A DNA stretch of 60,000 nt from Bolinopsis microptera. Taxonomy: Eukaryota; Ctenophora; Tentaculata; Lobata; Bolinopsidae. The notes below the pieces were generated by a model. The model saw only the letters and a program-made list of their open reading frames with translations. It was not told the DNA's origin and did no database searches. The position numbers and the translations under genes are program-made. Positions 25,201 through 37,200 of this stretch are shown piece after piece (positions within the stretch are counted from its first letter, which is position 1; the number at the start of each line of letters is the position of its first letter). The DNA is taken from positions 3,825,096-3,885,095 of the forward strand of contig NC_087080.1 in NCBI RefSeq assembly GCF_026151205.1, written 5' to 3'.

Positions 25201-28200
25201 TATTAATTACCTCCCCAGTCCCGACCAGATCATTAAGCGCGTTTATAAATATTAAACACGTAAGACATGTAATTCATCTGAGACAGAAAAACATCGTCAT
25301 AATATATAACAGTTTTAAATTCGATTTCCAAGAGGCAACTTACCTTCGACTTTTCATCGAGTTTAAACTTTTTAGGATTTTTAGAGTTGGCGAACTTGCA
25401 GCCGTTAAAGTACATGGACCAGGAGCAGCCAAATGAGAAGCAGGCCCCCCCTGTTTCCTCGGATCCTTGGCACACACAAGTCTTCCTGAGAAAAAGGCAG
25501 TTTCATTAACGAACATATTGTTAAGTTTAAAGACCAACTCAAAGATTGATCGTACACGGAACAATTATATGATTGAGGAATTAAACATGTTTTACGTATG
25601 TACATAACAATTTCATTTTCAATTTTCATGTAGGAAAATCTGTAGTTCAATTCTTATCCGCCCCAACTCCGCCATTCTCCTCGCCTGACGGGGCAGAGGC
25701 CCTGTAATATTATCAGCCACGGAAACTAGCCTCACACGATATATTCCTGACAACAACTCACGTCTGATTCTTGTCGCACTGTCGCTGGGTTGGAACACCA
25801 TCCGAGGGCAGTGTAGCAGCAAGTGTAGAGTACACATCACTGGCTGTCTCCATGGGTAATCCTGTAGAGGGGAGGCAGTACTTTACATATTAGGCATTTA
25901 TCAGCTGAACTGATTTTAATATTTCCAGAACTATTGCTGACTATGGACCATGCGTCCGAAAATTCGAGATTTATTGAAATTAATTAAATGTCATAACCCT
26001 TGCCTTGTTGTTTCGAAGAATCAACTAACGAAAGTTGAGCGTTCTTTATATATTTTCTTGAAAAGTTTTCCACTGCATACCATAGTAACTACTGGTTACT
26101 ACTGGGTACCATGGTTACTACCTTTTTTATAACATATCTCTTAAACACACAAGTACAATGATTACAAGTACACGTTACTTTACACTAAGTACACGTTATC
26201 TTACACTAAGTCCACTTATCATCACTGTCATTCATTTTGATTCTTTAACTTTTCAATGAAGACTTACCTTTTCAAAGGGCAAAATAAGTTACCATGCAAA
26301 ATGGGGGGGGGGGGGGGGGGGGGGGGGGGCCAATGGCATAAAATGGCATAAAATGGCATAAAATGGAGACTTTTTCTATAGAGAAAATGGAAAAACCCAT
26401 GAGTAATTCTCCATTTTCTCCATTTTATGCCATGAATTTTGTCTTCGAAATTTCATCTTTAACACCATTTAACACCTAAATTGGACATCCTAACATGTTT
26501 ATTTACGCTTACTAGGGGCGTAACAAGCTTATGAAAGCTCATAGTAGGCTACTAGATGCTTATACTAGGTTAGTAGAGGCACACTTCAGGCAAACTCATA
26601 ATTACTCAAGCCTAGTGTAAAGTTATTTCTACAGGCTACAGCAGGAGTGAGTAATAGGGGAGAGTAATAGGCACTGAGAAGTGAGACCTACATCCTCGAC
26701 AGTCGAAACAAGCTCGCACTGCAAAGGGGAGGCCTGCCTTCCGAGATCGCATTACCAGGGGAAAGCTTCGAGTCCAAATTTGTGTATCGAGGGGTAGGTG
26801 CAGACTTCGATAAACCGAAAAACCAAAAAAATATTTTCGGCTTATAATGAAGAGGGTAGCATGAAACGTGGAGAAAAATGGTTTTTAGAAAAACTTTGAA
26901 AAAGTTTGACTTAGAAAATTTTCGGCCCGAGTCATTCTCGATACGTACCTCTCGTATCGAGAACTCCCGATTCCGAGCTCGTGTTGCAAAGGGGAGGCCT
27001 GCCTTCCGAGATCGCATTACTTCGAGTCCAAAATTGTGGAAGGTGTGGACTTCGAAAAACCGAAAAAATATTTTCGGCAAATACACAATTTTGGACTCGA
27101 GGCTTCCCCCTGGTAATGCGATCTCGGAAGGCAGGCCTCCCCTTTGCAACACGAGCTCGGAATCGGGAGTTCTCGATACGAGAGGTACGTATCGAGAATG
27201 ACTCGGGCCGAAAATTTTCTAAGTCAAACTTTTTCAAAGTTTTTCTGAAAACCGCTTTTCTCCACGTTTCATGCTACTCTGTTCATTATTTGCCGAAAAT
27301 ATTTTTTCGGTTTTTCGAAGTCCACACCTTCCACAATTTTGGACTCGAAGTAATGCGATCTCGGAAGGCAGGCCTCCCCTTTGCAACACGAGCTCGGAAT
27401 CGGGAGCTCTCGATACGGGAGGTACGTATCGTAAATGACTCGGACCGAACATTTTCTAAGTCAACATTTTTCAAAGTTTTTCTGAAAACATCTCATTTCA
27501 ACCAAACCGTGTGGTACAGTTCACTGATGTCCAAGACAGAACAAACAAATGTCTCGCAGAGATAAAAGCATGGATGGTGAAGAATTACATGAAACTGAAT
27601 GAAAGTAAGACAGAACTATTGGTGTTAGGAAAGAGCCATATTCTAAAAAAGTGTGAACTCAGTGTCAGACTGCAATTTGGAAGCACTGAAATTCTACCTA
27701 CGGAGTGCAAAGGAGACAGCTGGAAGAGTCTGGTTGTCAAATTTGATGAAACTTTAAATATGGAAAGACAGATCAATAATGTCAAAAGGAAATGTAGCTG
27801 GACAATGATGAACCTAAGAACTATTGGTCGTTACCTGGATGAAGGCATTAAATTGATGTTGGTGAAACAACTGGTTATATCTAAGTTAGATTACTGTAAT
27901 TCTCTATACATGAATCTACCCAAGACCAGACTAAACAAACTTAGATCCACCCTTAATGGGGCAGTTCGTTTCATCTATAACATAGAAGACAGAACCACGG
28001 ACTTGGTTCCCTTCTATAAGAAGGCCCACATACTCCCTATAGACCAACGAATATTCTTTAAAGTTTGTCTATTAACCCACAAATCAGTTCACGGTACTGC
28101 ACCTGATAACCTCAAAGCACTACTGGATTTGGATGTAGCGGATAAAGAACTCTCAAACACCATGACCATGACCAGGTCGAAGAGACCTGGTGACCATCTC

Positions 28201-31200
28201 ATGCTCAAGGTACCAAAGAATAAAAAGTCCAAAGTTGATGACAGACGTTTCTCAAGCCATGCACCGATTGCATGGAACTCTCTTCCACTGATGTTGAGAT
28301 GTATTACTGATACCAACTGCTTCAAGCGAATGTTAAAGAACCATTTATATAATCAGTTTTGATGTTTTTTCGTTCCATTTGTCTTCATTTTGCAAGACAC
28401 CTTGGCTTTTATCTCTTACCGCACTCCATTTTATGTCTAAGTTCTCTACCTTTCTTTGTCACTGTACTAACCTTTATTATACCTACATGTATTGTATGGT
28501 CTCTGCTTCTTTTTAGTTTAGTGTGGTTTAAAATAAAAGATGTTTTAATTTTGTCTTGGTCTTATATTAATATTACGTTATACTCTTGTTCATTTTTACA
28601 CATTTGCTCACATCACTCACAGTCAGCCGCTCTGACATGGTTAACCACCTTCCTTGTGTTGTTGGTTAATCATATGAGCGGGATATAAATACCTCATTTC
28701 ATTTCATTTCATTTCATTTCATTTCATTCATTTCAAACCACTTTTCTCCATGTTTCATGATACTCTGTTCATTATTGGCCGAAAATATCGGTTTTTTTAA
28801 AAAATTTTCTCGAAATTCTAAATTTTTCAGGTTTTCAATGGCATAAAATGGCATAAAATGGCATAAAATGGAGACTATTTCTATGGAGAAAATGGAAAAA
28901 CCTATGAGTAATTCTCCATTTTCTCCATTTATGCCATTGGCCCCCCCCCCGCAAAATGACGTATATTTCAATATATTGTGGGAGTGTCTCTGCTATAAGA
29001 ACCCGACTTTCGTTTTTCAATTAAATTTCAATTCCATTCGATTGAATAAGTTAATCATTCTCACCATTTTGGACATCGTCTCCCGACAACCAATTTCAAA
29101 TCCAAAAATAGAACCACTTATGCAGGGTGGGGCTCAGTCGCATGGTGCACTGGTGCAGGGTGGGGCTCTCAGTCGCACGGTGCACTGGTGCAGCATTGCA
29201 CAGAGGATTTTACATTTACCGATTGATTAGTTACTCGCAAATCTATCGGATGACAAATGCTCTTCTCCGGGTAAGGTGCTGGTAAGGAACCATTTATACA
29301 TATGATTCAGCTTCACCATTAAAGACATTAGTCAAGCGGAAAAGAAGACTGACGAATGTAAATGATGTGGCGATCAACTAGTTATTAGTACTAAAGACGA
29401 ACAGGAAAACAGAGCAGGAAAAATAACAGGAAAGCAGAGCAGGAAAAACTAACAGGAAAACAGAATACTATAGAAAAATAACAAAAGTCTAATTGGACCT
29501 GTATTTAAGGAGTTCTACCGAAGGACTAACTATCAAATGAATAAGGTCATTTCTAAATTATGGGGATTCACTAAGGCCTCCCTTCCTTCCCGACAATAAA
29601 GACAGCGTTACAGGTAAGTATTGTTACAGGTAAGTATTGTATAAAAACAACTGAAAATAAAATGTCAAGCTCTGTGCATGACCTGCATGTATGCCGGTTT
29701 AACTTGTAGACAATTTTACACAACTAACCTTCCCACTGTTCTACACAACTAACCTTCCCACTGTTCTACACAACTAACCTTCCCACTGTTCTACACAACT
29801 AACCTTCCCACTGTTCTACACAACTAACCTTCCCACTGTTCTACACAACTAACCTTCCCACTGTTCTACACAACTAACCTTCCCACTGGACGATAACGAC
29901 GACTATGAGAGCACTGGCACAGTCGTGTCCCGCTCTTTGTCTGTACAACACGCACACCTGTTCTTGTAGACTCGTACGCTGGATAGCCTGACAGAAAAAT
30001 GTGTTACACTGAAACCACTATATATCGTCTCCCCATAAATCGCAAATACCGTTTCAGCGCGGTCATTTCCTGTCCCCAAACTTTGCGGTAAATCGGGATT
30101 TTACTCGATATTAAAACCATATGGACTATATTGGAGTGGCTAATGTATCTGTGCATATCACCCATTAAACATTTGTTGTCACATTCCTCTCTTCTGTGCT
30201 TCTTTCCCATTGGTATTGGTGTATTAAAGATGGTACCCACAAAATTGCAGTTTGTTTATCTGATAACTGATTGTTCTATCTTTCTTAATCTATGTAATAT
30301 GTATAAAGGTATAATAAATACAGAAATTGTGGGACGAAACTCGAGAGGTCATAAGGCCAGGGGAGGACTGTATCAAACTGCATATTCAAAATTCTGAAGA
30401 AAGCACTGTGATTTCTAGTGACGCTGATAGAAAATTAATCAAAGTTTAATCCACATGATTGTACAGGAAAATATTATTGCAATATCTTGAGTTGAGTACT
30501 TTGTGTTACACATATAACATTACTTCGGAAGAAGTCTTCGCCACAGATTGCAGCTAAAAGGGAGCCAAAATTGGACTGGTAAATTATCGTGACTGAGAAA
30601 AATGCTGTTGAGTATCTATTTTTTAGTTCAATTTTGTCTATTGAAAATCTAGTCCATCAAGAGGGACTCGAGAGGGACTCAATTTGACGTGATGTTTGAA
30701 TTTGATAAGGAAATCACTTATCTGTTATTTCTCTGTACAAGCACTGGTTGTATATCCGCTAAAGGTGAGATTATAATAATATGATGGTAACCGACGGTTA
30801 CTAACCGTTTTTTCCTGTTCTTGGTTAGGTTTTAAGGTTAAACTCAGGGGCAGGCACGAAGTACTAGGGTATGACAACGGGATATAATTTACCGACTTCC
30901 CTGAGTTTCAAAACTCTGGCCTCTGGGTAGGACGTATTTTTTGAATGATTTTTGTAAATATTTGTCTAAACTTTATTCCGTAAAAATGTATTGGTAGTTC
31001 TAGAAGGAATGAAGGACTCCATTAAAAGAGAAGTCAGAAAATTTAACCAATAAAGGTTGACACCTTATTTAACTGCAATAAAGGTGTTTTTGCTTCAGTT
31101 TGTTACAACTTCCTTGTCCGGATTCAACAACTGTATGTTATGAAAGGGGGCACGTTATGAATTATCAAAACACATTTTGTTATGATTATATTACCGTATT

Positions 31201-34200
31201 TTTATTTTCTCAGTCTCTAAAATATCATAGATCGTAGAAAATATTATTTCTTGACGATGCTGGTTTTTCATTTGGTCGATGGGATACAAAAATTACCCAA
31301 GTTTACCACTGACTGATTGTGGTTGCTATGAGGGCCACGGCAACGCTAAAATTTAGAAGTCGCAATTACCTTAAGAACGACAAATTTAGTCTACCATAAA
31401 TTTAGTCAAACTTTTGACTAAAATTGTTGTAAACCAAATTTCATGAGACTAAATTTTTCGGCGACTAATTTTAAAGCAGACCAAAATTTCAGTAGAGCAA
31501 ATATGACATGAATATTACTGAGCTAACATTGTTTATAATTAATATGACATCACCGTTCTTACTGCACAAAACCGTACCAAAGTCCTATTGTACTTAAAGG
31601 GTTAGAGCTCCTCTTGGACATGACACTTTTAATCGATCCATCCCAATGCATGCTCTGTTGAAACGGCTGAAGGATCATATCGACATAAACTACGTCGTAC
31701 CGACAAAAATGGTAAAGTCGAAAAAGGGTGAAAAAGAAACTGAACAGTGTACTGAAGAACTTAGTGATACAGAGTCACAAACTCTGGATCTGATGTTATG
31801 GTCAAAATATGCTACAGGCAATTGTAGCGCATTATATAATTCTATAGATGGAATTAAGAACGTTCTTATTTTTGTAGCGAAATTATGAGAGGAAATGGCA
31901 ACAACAATAATATAGTCATTCATATTAGATACTAGTGTAACCCGTGCCGACTGCCGGGACAAAAGTTAAAACGGTGCAAAAGCATGAACTCGCTCAGTTG
32001 AAACCAGCCGCATTGGGGTAAATTTAATTCTGAGCGCCCAACAATCAACATGTATCCAATAGTAATACTTAATAGGCAATCTTGCGGCTCCTGGCTCTAT
32101 AACTACCAAATTACCTAATTATATACCAAAGCTGTAATTAGGGGAGCTGTAAATGGGGAGAGAGAGAGAGTGAGAGAGAGAGTGTGATAAAAAGTAAAAT
32201 ACTTTAGTACCACATTTGGTGTACAAAACCATCAATTAAACCACTTACCACCGGCCGATTTAAAAAATTTGCTTATTGGCTTCTTCAGAGTTTTGTCGAA
32301 ACTATACCGAAGAAACCAGTCCCATAACTCTAACCGTTTTCTTAATTAAGCCTCTTGGGAATTACACTTGCACACACAGACGGAAATTTTGAGATTATTA
32401 GAATAAATGAGCAGATTCCTTGATTCACTATATTGTGATATTGATAGATTGACCATTTCAGATGGAGATTCCCAAGAATGCGATCACTGTCCTTCGTGTC
32501 CTCCCGTTGATGATTCGGTTCATATCACTGAGTGTCCAGATGGGTATGTCACTGCAGGGGCCGGAAGTGAAAGTGATTCAGATTGTTCACATTGCTCACT
32601 CAAAATCATGATTCTCGCTTTTCTGTCGGCGTATCTGGCTGTTATTTGCTTTGCCCTTGTTTTGCTACTTCTTTGGGAACGAAGAAAGAAGCATCCTCAG
32701 AGAAATACGGCAGAAGTAGGATACAGCAGGTTCGGAGGTGTTGAAACCGAAGATGACCAACAAGGCCCTTCAATGGAAATAACAGTTGGCCCGGATAATG
32801 GTTATTGTGTCATGGAGAACACTGGAACCTCGTGCAAAAAAGAAGAACACAATTTGAACAGCAAGCCTGCGGAGGAATTGCCCACATCGCAGCCCGGAGA
32901 AGGAAATGATAAAAGGAGTAAAAATGACCGTTTGTACTACCAAAACGTCAATCCTGAACAATATATGGATGACGGCTATTGTTGGATGAAGGATGGACCT
33001 TTCTCTGATTAAAAGGAAAACGATTTTCTCAACAAAATTTATATTATCAAAGATAGAGGATGTTTGGCCATATTCTAAAGAACCAAGATAACACTCCTGT
33101 TTAATTTGCCATTGAATCGGACAACATATTTTCAGCTGTTAAAAATTACCTCAGTTTTCGAAAATTTTGATTAACACAATGCTGATTGCTGGGACTTTGT
33201 ATAGGTACAGATTACAGCATTTAAATTTAGGATTATTTTAATTATTTTTTGTGTGTACGATATTGCTTCATAATTATAGACGATTTGATGAATATGATTA
33301 CTCTATTTTATTCTGCAAACTTTGAAGAATTGAGGAAAAAATATTTGAGAAACAAATGAGTATTTTTTTAAATGCACAGAAGTTCGGCGTTTGGCAGAGT
33401 GCATTAAAAAAAAATATATATAATTTGAAACAGTACAGTACGTAACGTTATTCAAATCTCAAACAGACACAGTATATTACAAAGTTTTGTGTTTTGATCA
33501 TATGATCGTGGATGTATAGTGATTGATTGCATAATTTTGAATTTGATTGATGGTGATTGTGAGTGAGAAGATGTTTGTAGTGCCAGCCAGTAACTCTGTC
33601 AAAGTGCATGATTGAAGCTGAGGGTTTTACAAATATTCTTTTCATCTTGATTCTTGTTTGAACGTCAATGTTGAATTGAACAACATTTAACGACTTTTTC
33701 TGGGATTATTATTATGATGGCGTTTTAACAAAAATTTATTTGTATGTTTTCCACGAGTGGTAGAATAGATGCCCTTTTGATTTCTTTAGTTAAAAAATAG
33801 TAATCGTATTTTTAGCAAACGGTACTGGGTGTAACAGCCTAAGTAAGTTGAGGTCGAGTCATCTTAAATGTAAATGGAAGCTAAAATAAAAATCATTACA
33901 AAAGGAAAGTGAAATCCAAAAAGCAGTTAATACTAACAGACTGAACGACAGGGCATCCGTCTTTGCTCTTCGCCTCATTGCCAGTGTATTGTATCTCTAT
34001 CAAACGAAGAGCATGACCGCTCAAATCGTACCTGATTAATTAATTAATAGGTCAAGCGTCAGATTTCATGGGGAAATGATTGAAGATGTTTAATAACGAG
34101 TAACATAAACCCATTATTAATATAAGATCATCACTATAATTGTTATTCATAACTTATGGTACACGTTATGTAGTCAACATTGAAATAATGTTTCATAAAC

Positions 34201-37200
34201 ATGTAAATGGGCTTCCGTATTCCTCTAAAAGGAAACTCATTGCCACTTTTAATCTGGAGAAGATTTCCATGTGAAAATGAACAACAATTATAAAATAATT
34301 TTGGCAAAATCGTTGCGCGCGCAACATTATTATATTCCAGTTGTTGCGCCCTACGTAAACGGTCTATTATGTCAGATTGTGCCATTTTCTGCGCATTTCC
34401 AGCAGAAATCACTATAATGCAAATTTATTCCTACATACATAAGTCATCACATTTCACACAAGATTAATAACAGAGCACGGTTTTTCTGCGATCAAAGATT
34501 GAAGGTATCGAAAGGGCAAATTTTGAAATTATGGCCTAAAACACTTGTTTTCTTTCGGTTGCCCGGTCGAAATAACCAATTACTTTTTTATTGAAAATCT
34601 TTTCAAAATAGTACATACATCAATGTAATTGCATGAAAATAACACGGTCAAAAAGTGATTTCTATGTACTATAATGACGGGAAACCAGAACGTAGTTCGT
34701 GCAAAAATTACACCTACAAAATATGGTCCCTGACAAAACATTTCATACAATCAACACATATAAATGTAAGATATATAATAGTAATAGAGATGATTGTGCA
34801 ATAATAAAATACAGCGTGCATAAAATATCATAATGTTAATAATTTGTTAACTTTTTAATGAAATAGATTATATCATACAATACTTTTAAAAACCCAACCC
34901 ACCCCTAACCCCTTAAATAGTTTGGATCGATTATTTTAGATTAGAGAATTGGCATTGGGAGAAATGAGATGCATCTAATCATTATCAGACAGGTAGAATT
35001 CAGCGTGACTATCGTTTGGATCTGTGGGTAGCATTTCCGACCATAGGTGATCCTTAAGTTTGGCCTTGAAGATATCAGGACAGCTATGTCTCTTATTTCG
35101 AGAGGAAGTTTATTCCAGAGCAGATGTGTCCGATAAAAGAATGATTTCTTAAGGAGACTGCTATTACACTTAATCAATAATTTCGAAAACAAGTTCAATT
35201 GTGCCCCTAACTAATTATCCAATCACTCTGTTGGCTCATAAAATAGTTATCACAAATGAAACTACACCTGACAAACATTTAGTGATTAGAATTACGTTTT
35301 ATCAATTATACAATATTTGTAACATTTAACCAAGTTGGAGAAATATGCTTGCTTCCTGTTCCCAAGGCAGTTTAAAATTTATAGCCTGATAACTCATAAC
35401 CACTTAGAGCAAATTCATTATATTGCTAAAACCAGCTAAAAGGAAATTTACGAAGGGACCGTTGAAATCAAATTGATATGATATTTCAACGATATTTCAA
35501 CGATATTAAAGAAATATGTAAAGTAGTCAGTACGCTGCTTTTACCGAGCACTTAAGGGTGACAAAAATGCAAAGTATTCTACGACCAGCTATGGGGTTTG
35601 CAACTTATATTTGCGAAATCGAAATCCGAGTGCACTGTAGCGATTAAGTATGTATGCTAACACACATAATGTAGGTGAACATATTATTTCAGATGATTTG
35701 TTTTGATTTGAAACTTTTACAAATAGTACATATACAATACAGCAAAGAGAATTTAAAATAAACGACATCATGGGGTATTATGCTGTGTAAAAGTCGTAGA
35801 CCATATTGTAGAAATACTAAAAGCATGGGTAAGTGGTACAAGTTCTGGGGATATACGTATTACAGGTAATATTTCTACTCCCAGACTCACTAACAACACC
35901 TCCATCTAAACACACAGAATTAATCTAAAATACACAAATTTAGAATTGTCAAAATAAATAATATAATGAATGATACAATATAATTAGTTACCTGTTTTCG
36001 AGTGTGTTCCGCAGGTTTTGGTAGTCACTACCGTGTCCTAAATGACAATAGGAGGGTGCACCATCTGTAAATTCAGTTTAAATGTTAACTCGAACATAAA
36101 TTAACTCAAACATAAATCAAGAAATTGAATTAACTATGGCAGTTTTTTATGAAACACTCAACTTTGAACCTGAGAATTCTGAACCAATTACACATGGCCA
36201 ATTAAGTCCGGCAGGCGACATTTGGCCTTTTAAACACAGAATGTTATTACTTCGATAAGAATGTAATTATACAAAATCAAATAAACTTTGAGATGTTTAC
36301 GATTTTATTGGAGTCAAATTTTCCCCACGCAGTTTCACTGGTATATCTAAAGAAAACGATCGAAAAATTGCCTTCGCCCTTCAGCGATATAGATTTGTGG
36401 ATTTCCATACTTATTACTTTTTTGCTCAAGATACACATGCGGTATATTTTAAAGAAACAAAATTATGCTTACCTTTCGTTTACATTAACAACAATAAACA
36501 TTATCATTAGACCAAAAATACTTGCAAAATTGCTTCACATTTTGAAACGCATAAAATCGTTTTTATCGTAATGAGTTCTAGATTGCATGATGTCATAAAT
36601 ATAGAACCACCTGGGAACTAATTTGTCACAAGCATTCCTATGCAGGAATGTGTTGCCCATAGTCCTAGAAACCACCCCAAAGAGTTGTAAAGATCTGGTG
36701 GGCATATTTTCTTCAGAAGCTTGCTTAACAATTTATTTCTGCCATTATCGCTTGAATGACTTAAGTCTTAAATGTACATCTTTGTTGGGTATATTTTAAT
36801 GTCGAAGCGTGTAATAAATGTTAGAATTTGTTCATTTAATTATTTATTATTAAGGCACACAGAAGCTCATCAGGAGGACAAAAATGACTGCAATGATTAT
36901 ATTTTGTTGGTTTGCAAGTGCTCAAACAAAGATTGAAAGTCGTTGATATTTCTGGTAAATTTTTTTGGAAGGTATTGCAGACTTTTGGATGTAAGTGCAA
37001 AATAGCCTGGTAAATTAATATTTAATACCCTTTTTGCGGAAAACGTACTTTAGTTTTTGTTAAAGAGGCCAACAACAACAACAGCAGCAAAAAAACAACA
37101 AACATTATGGACAACACATTCCTGCATTATATAAATACTTGTGGCAAATTAGTTCCCAGAAAATATTCATAATGCCCTAACTAGATCGTATTAAACAAAA

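Larger units (their letters stand above)
26304..28950. mobile_element. Foldback-like DNA transposon with poly-G / poly-C termini
   Basis: The left end is a run of about 27 G then CCAATGGCATAAA; the right end is TTTATGCCATTGG then ten C. The ends are thus inverted and open with the homopolymer. Both sides carry the same 8-bp flank GCAAAATG (26296-26303 and 28951-28958), a target-site duplication. Each end also has a unit of about 120 bp with three ATGGCATAAA steps that closes on itself as a long hairpin (…TCTCCATTTTATGCCAT). The middle holds nested inverted repeats (26700-27490) and an inserted LINE (27495-28732). No transposase was found, so it is non-autonomous. It lies in the TET intron between exons 29879-29987 and 25762-25861. 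Confidence 0.8.

Noticed and set aside
26688-27565. Overlapping frames of 100-194 codons on both strands ([14 protein letters not shown] and relatives)
   Set aside because: They are the same repeat unit read in both directions within the foldback element; no domain, no bias to one strand.
31646-31888. 80-codon plus-strand frame rich in Lys/Glu
   Set aside because: No splice context, no recognisable family; insufficient to call, though it lies 0.5 kb upstream of the nested membrane-protein exon.
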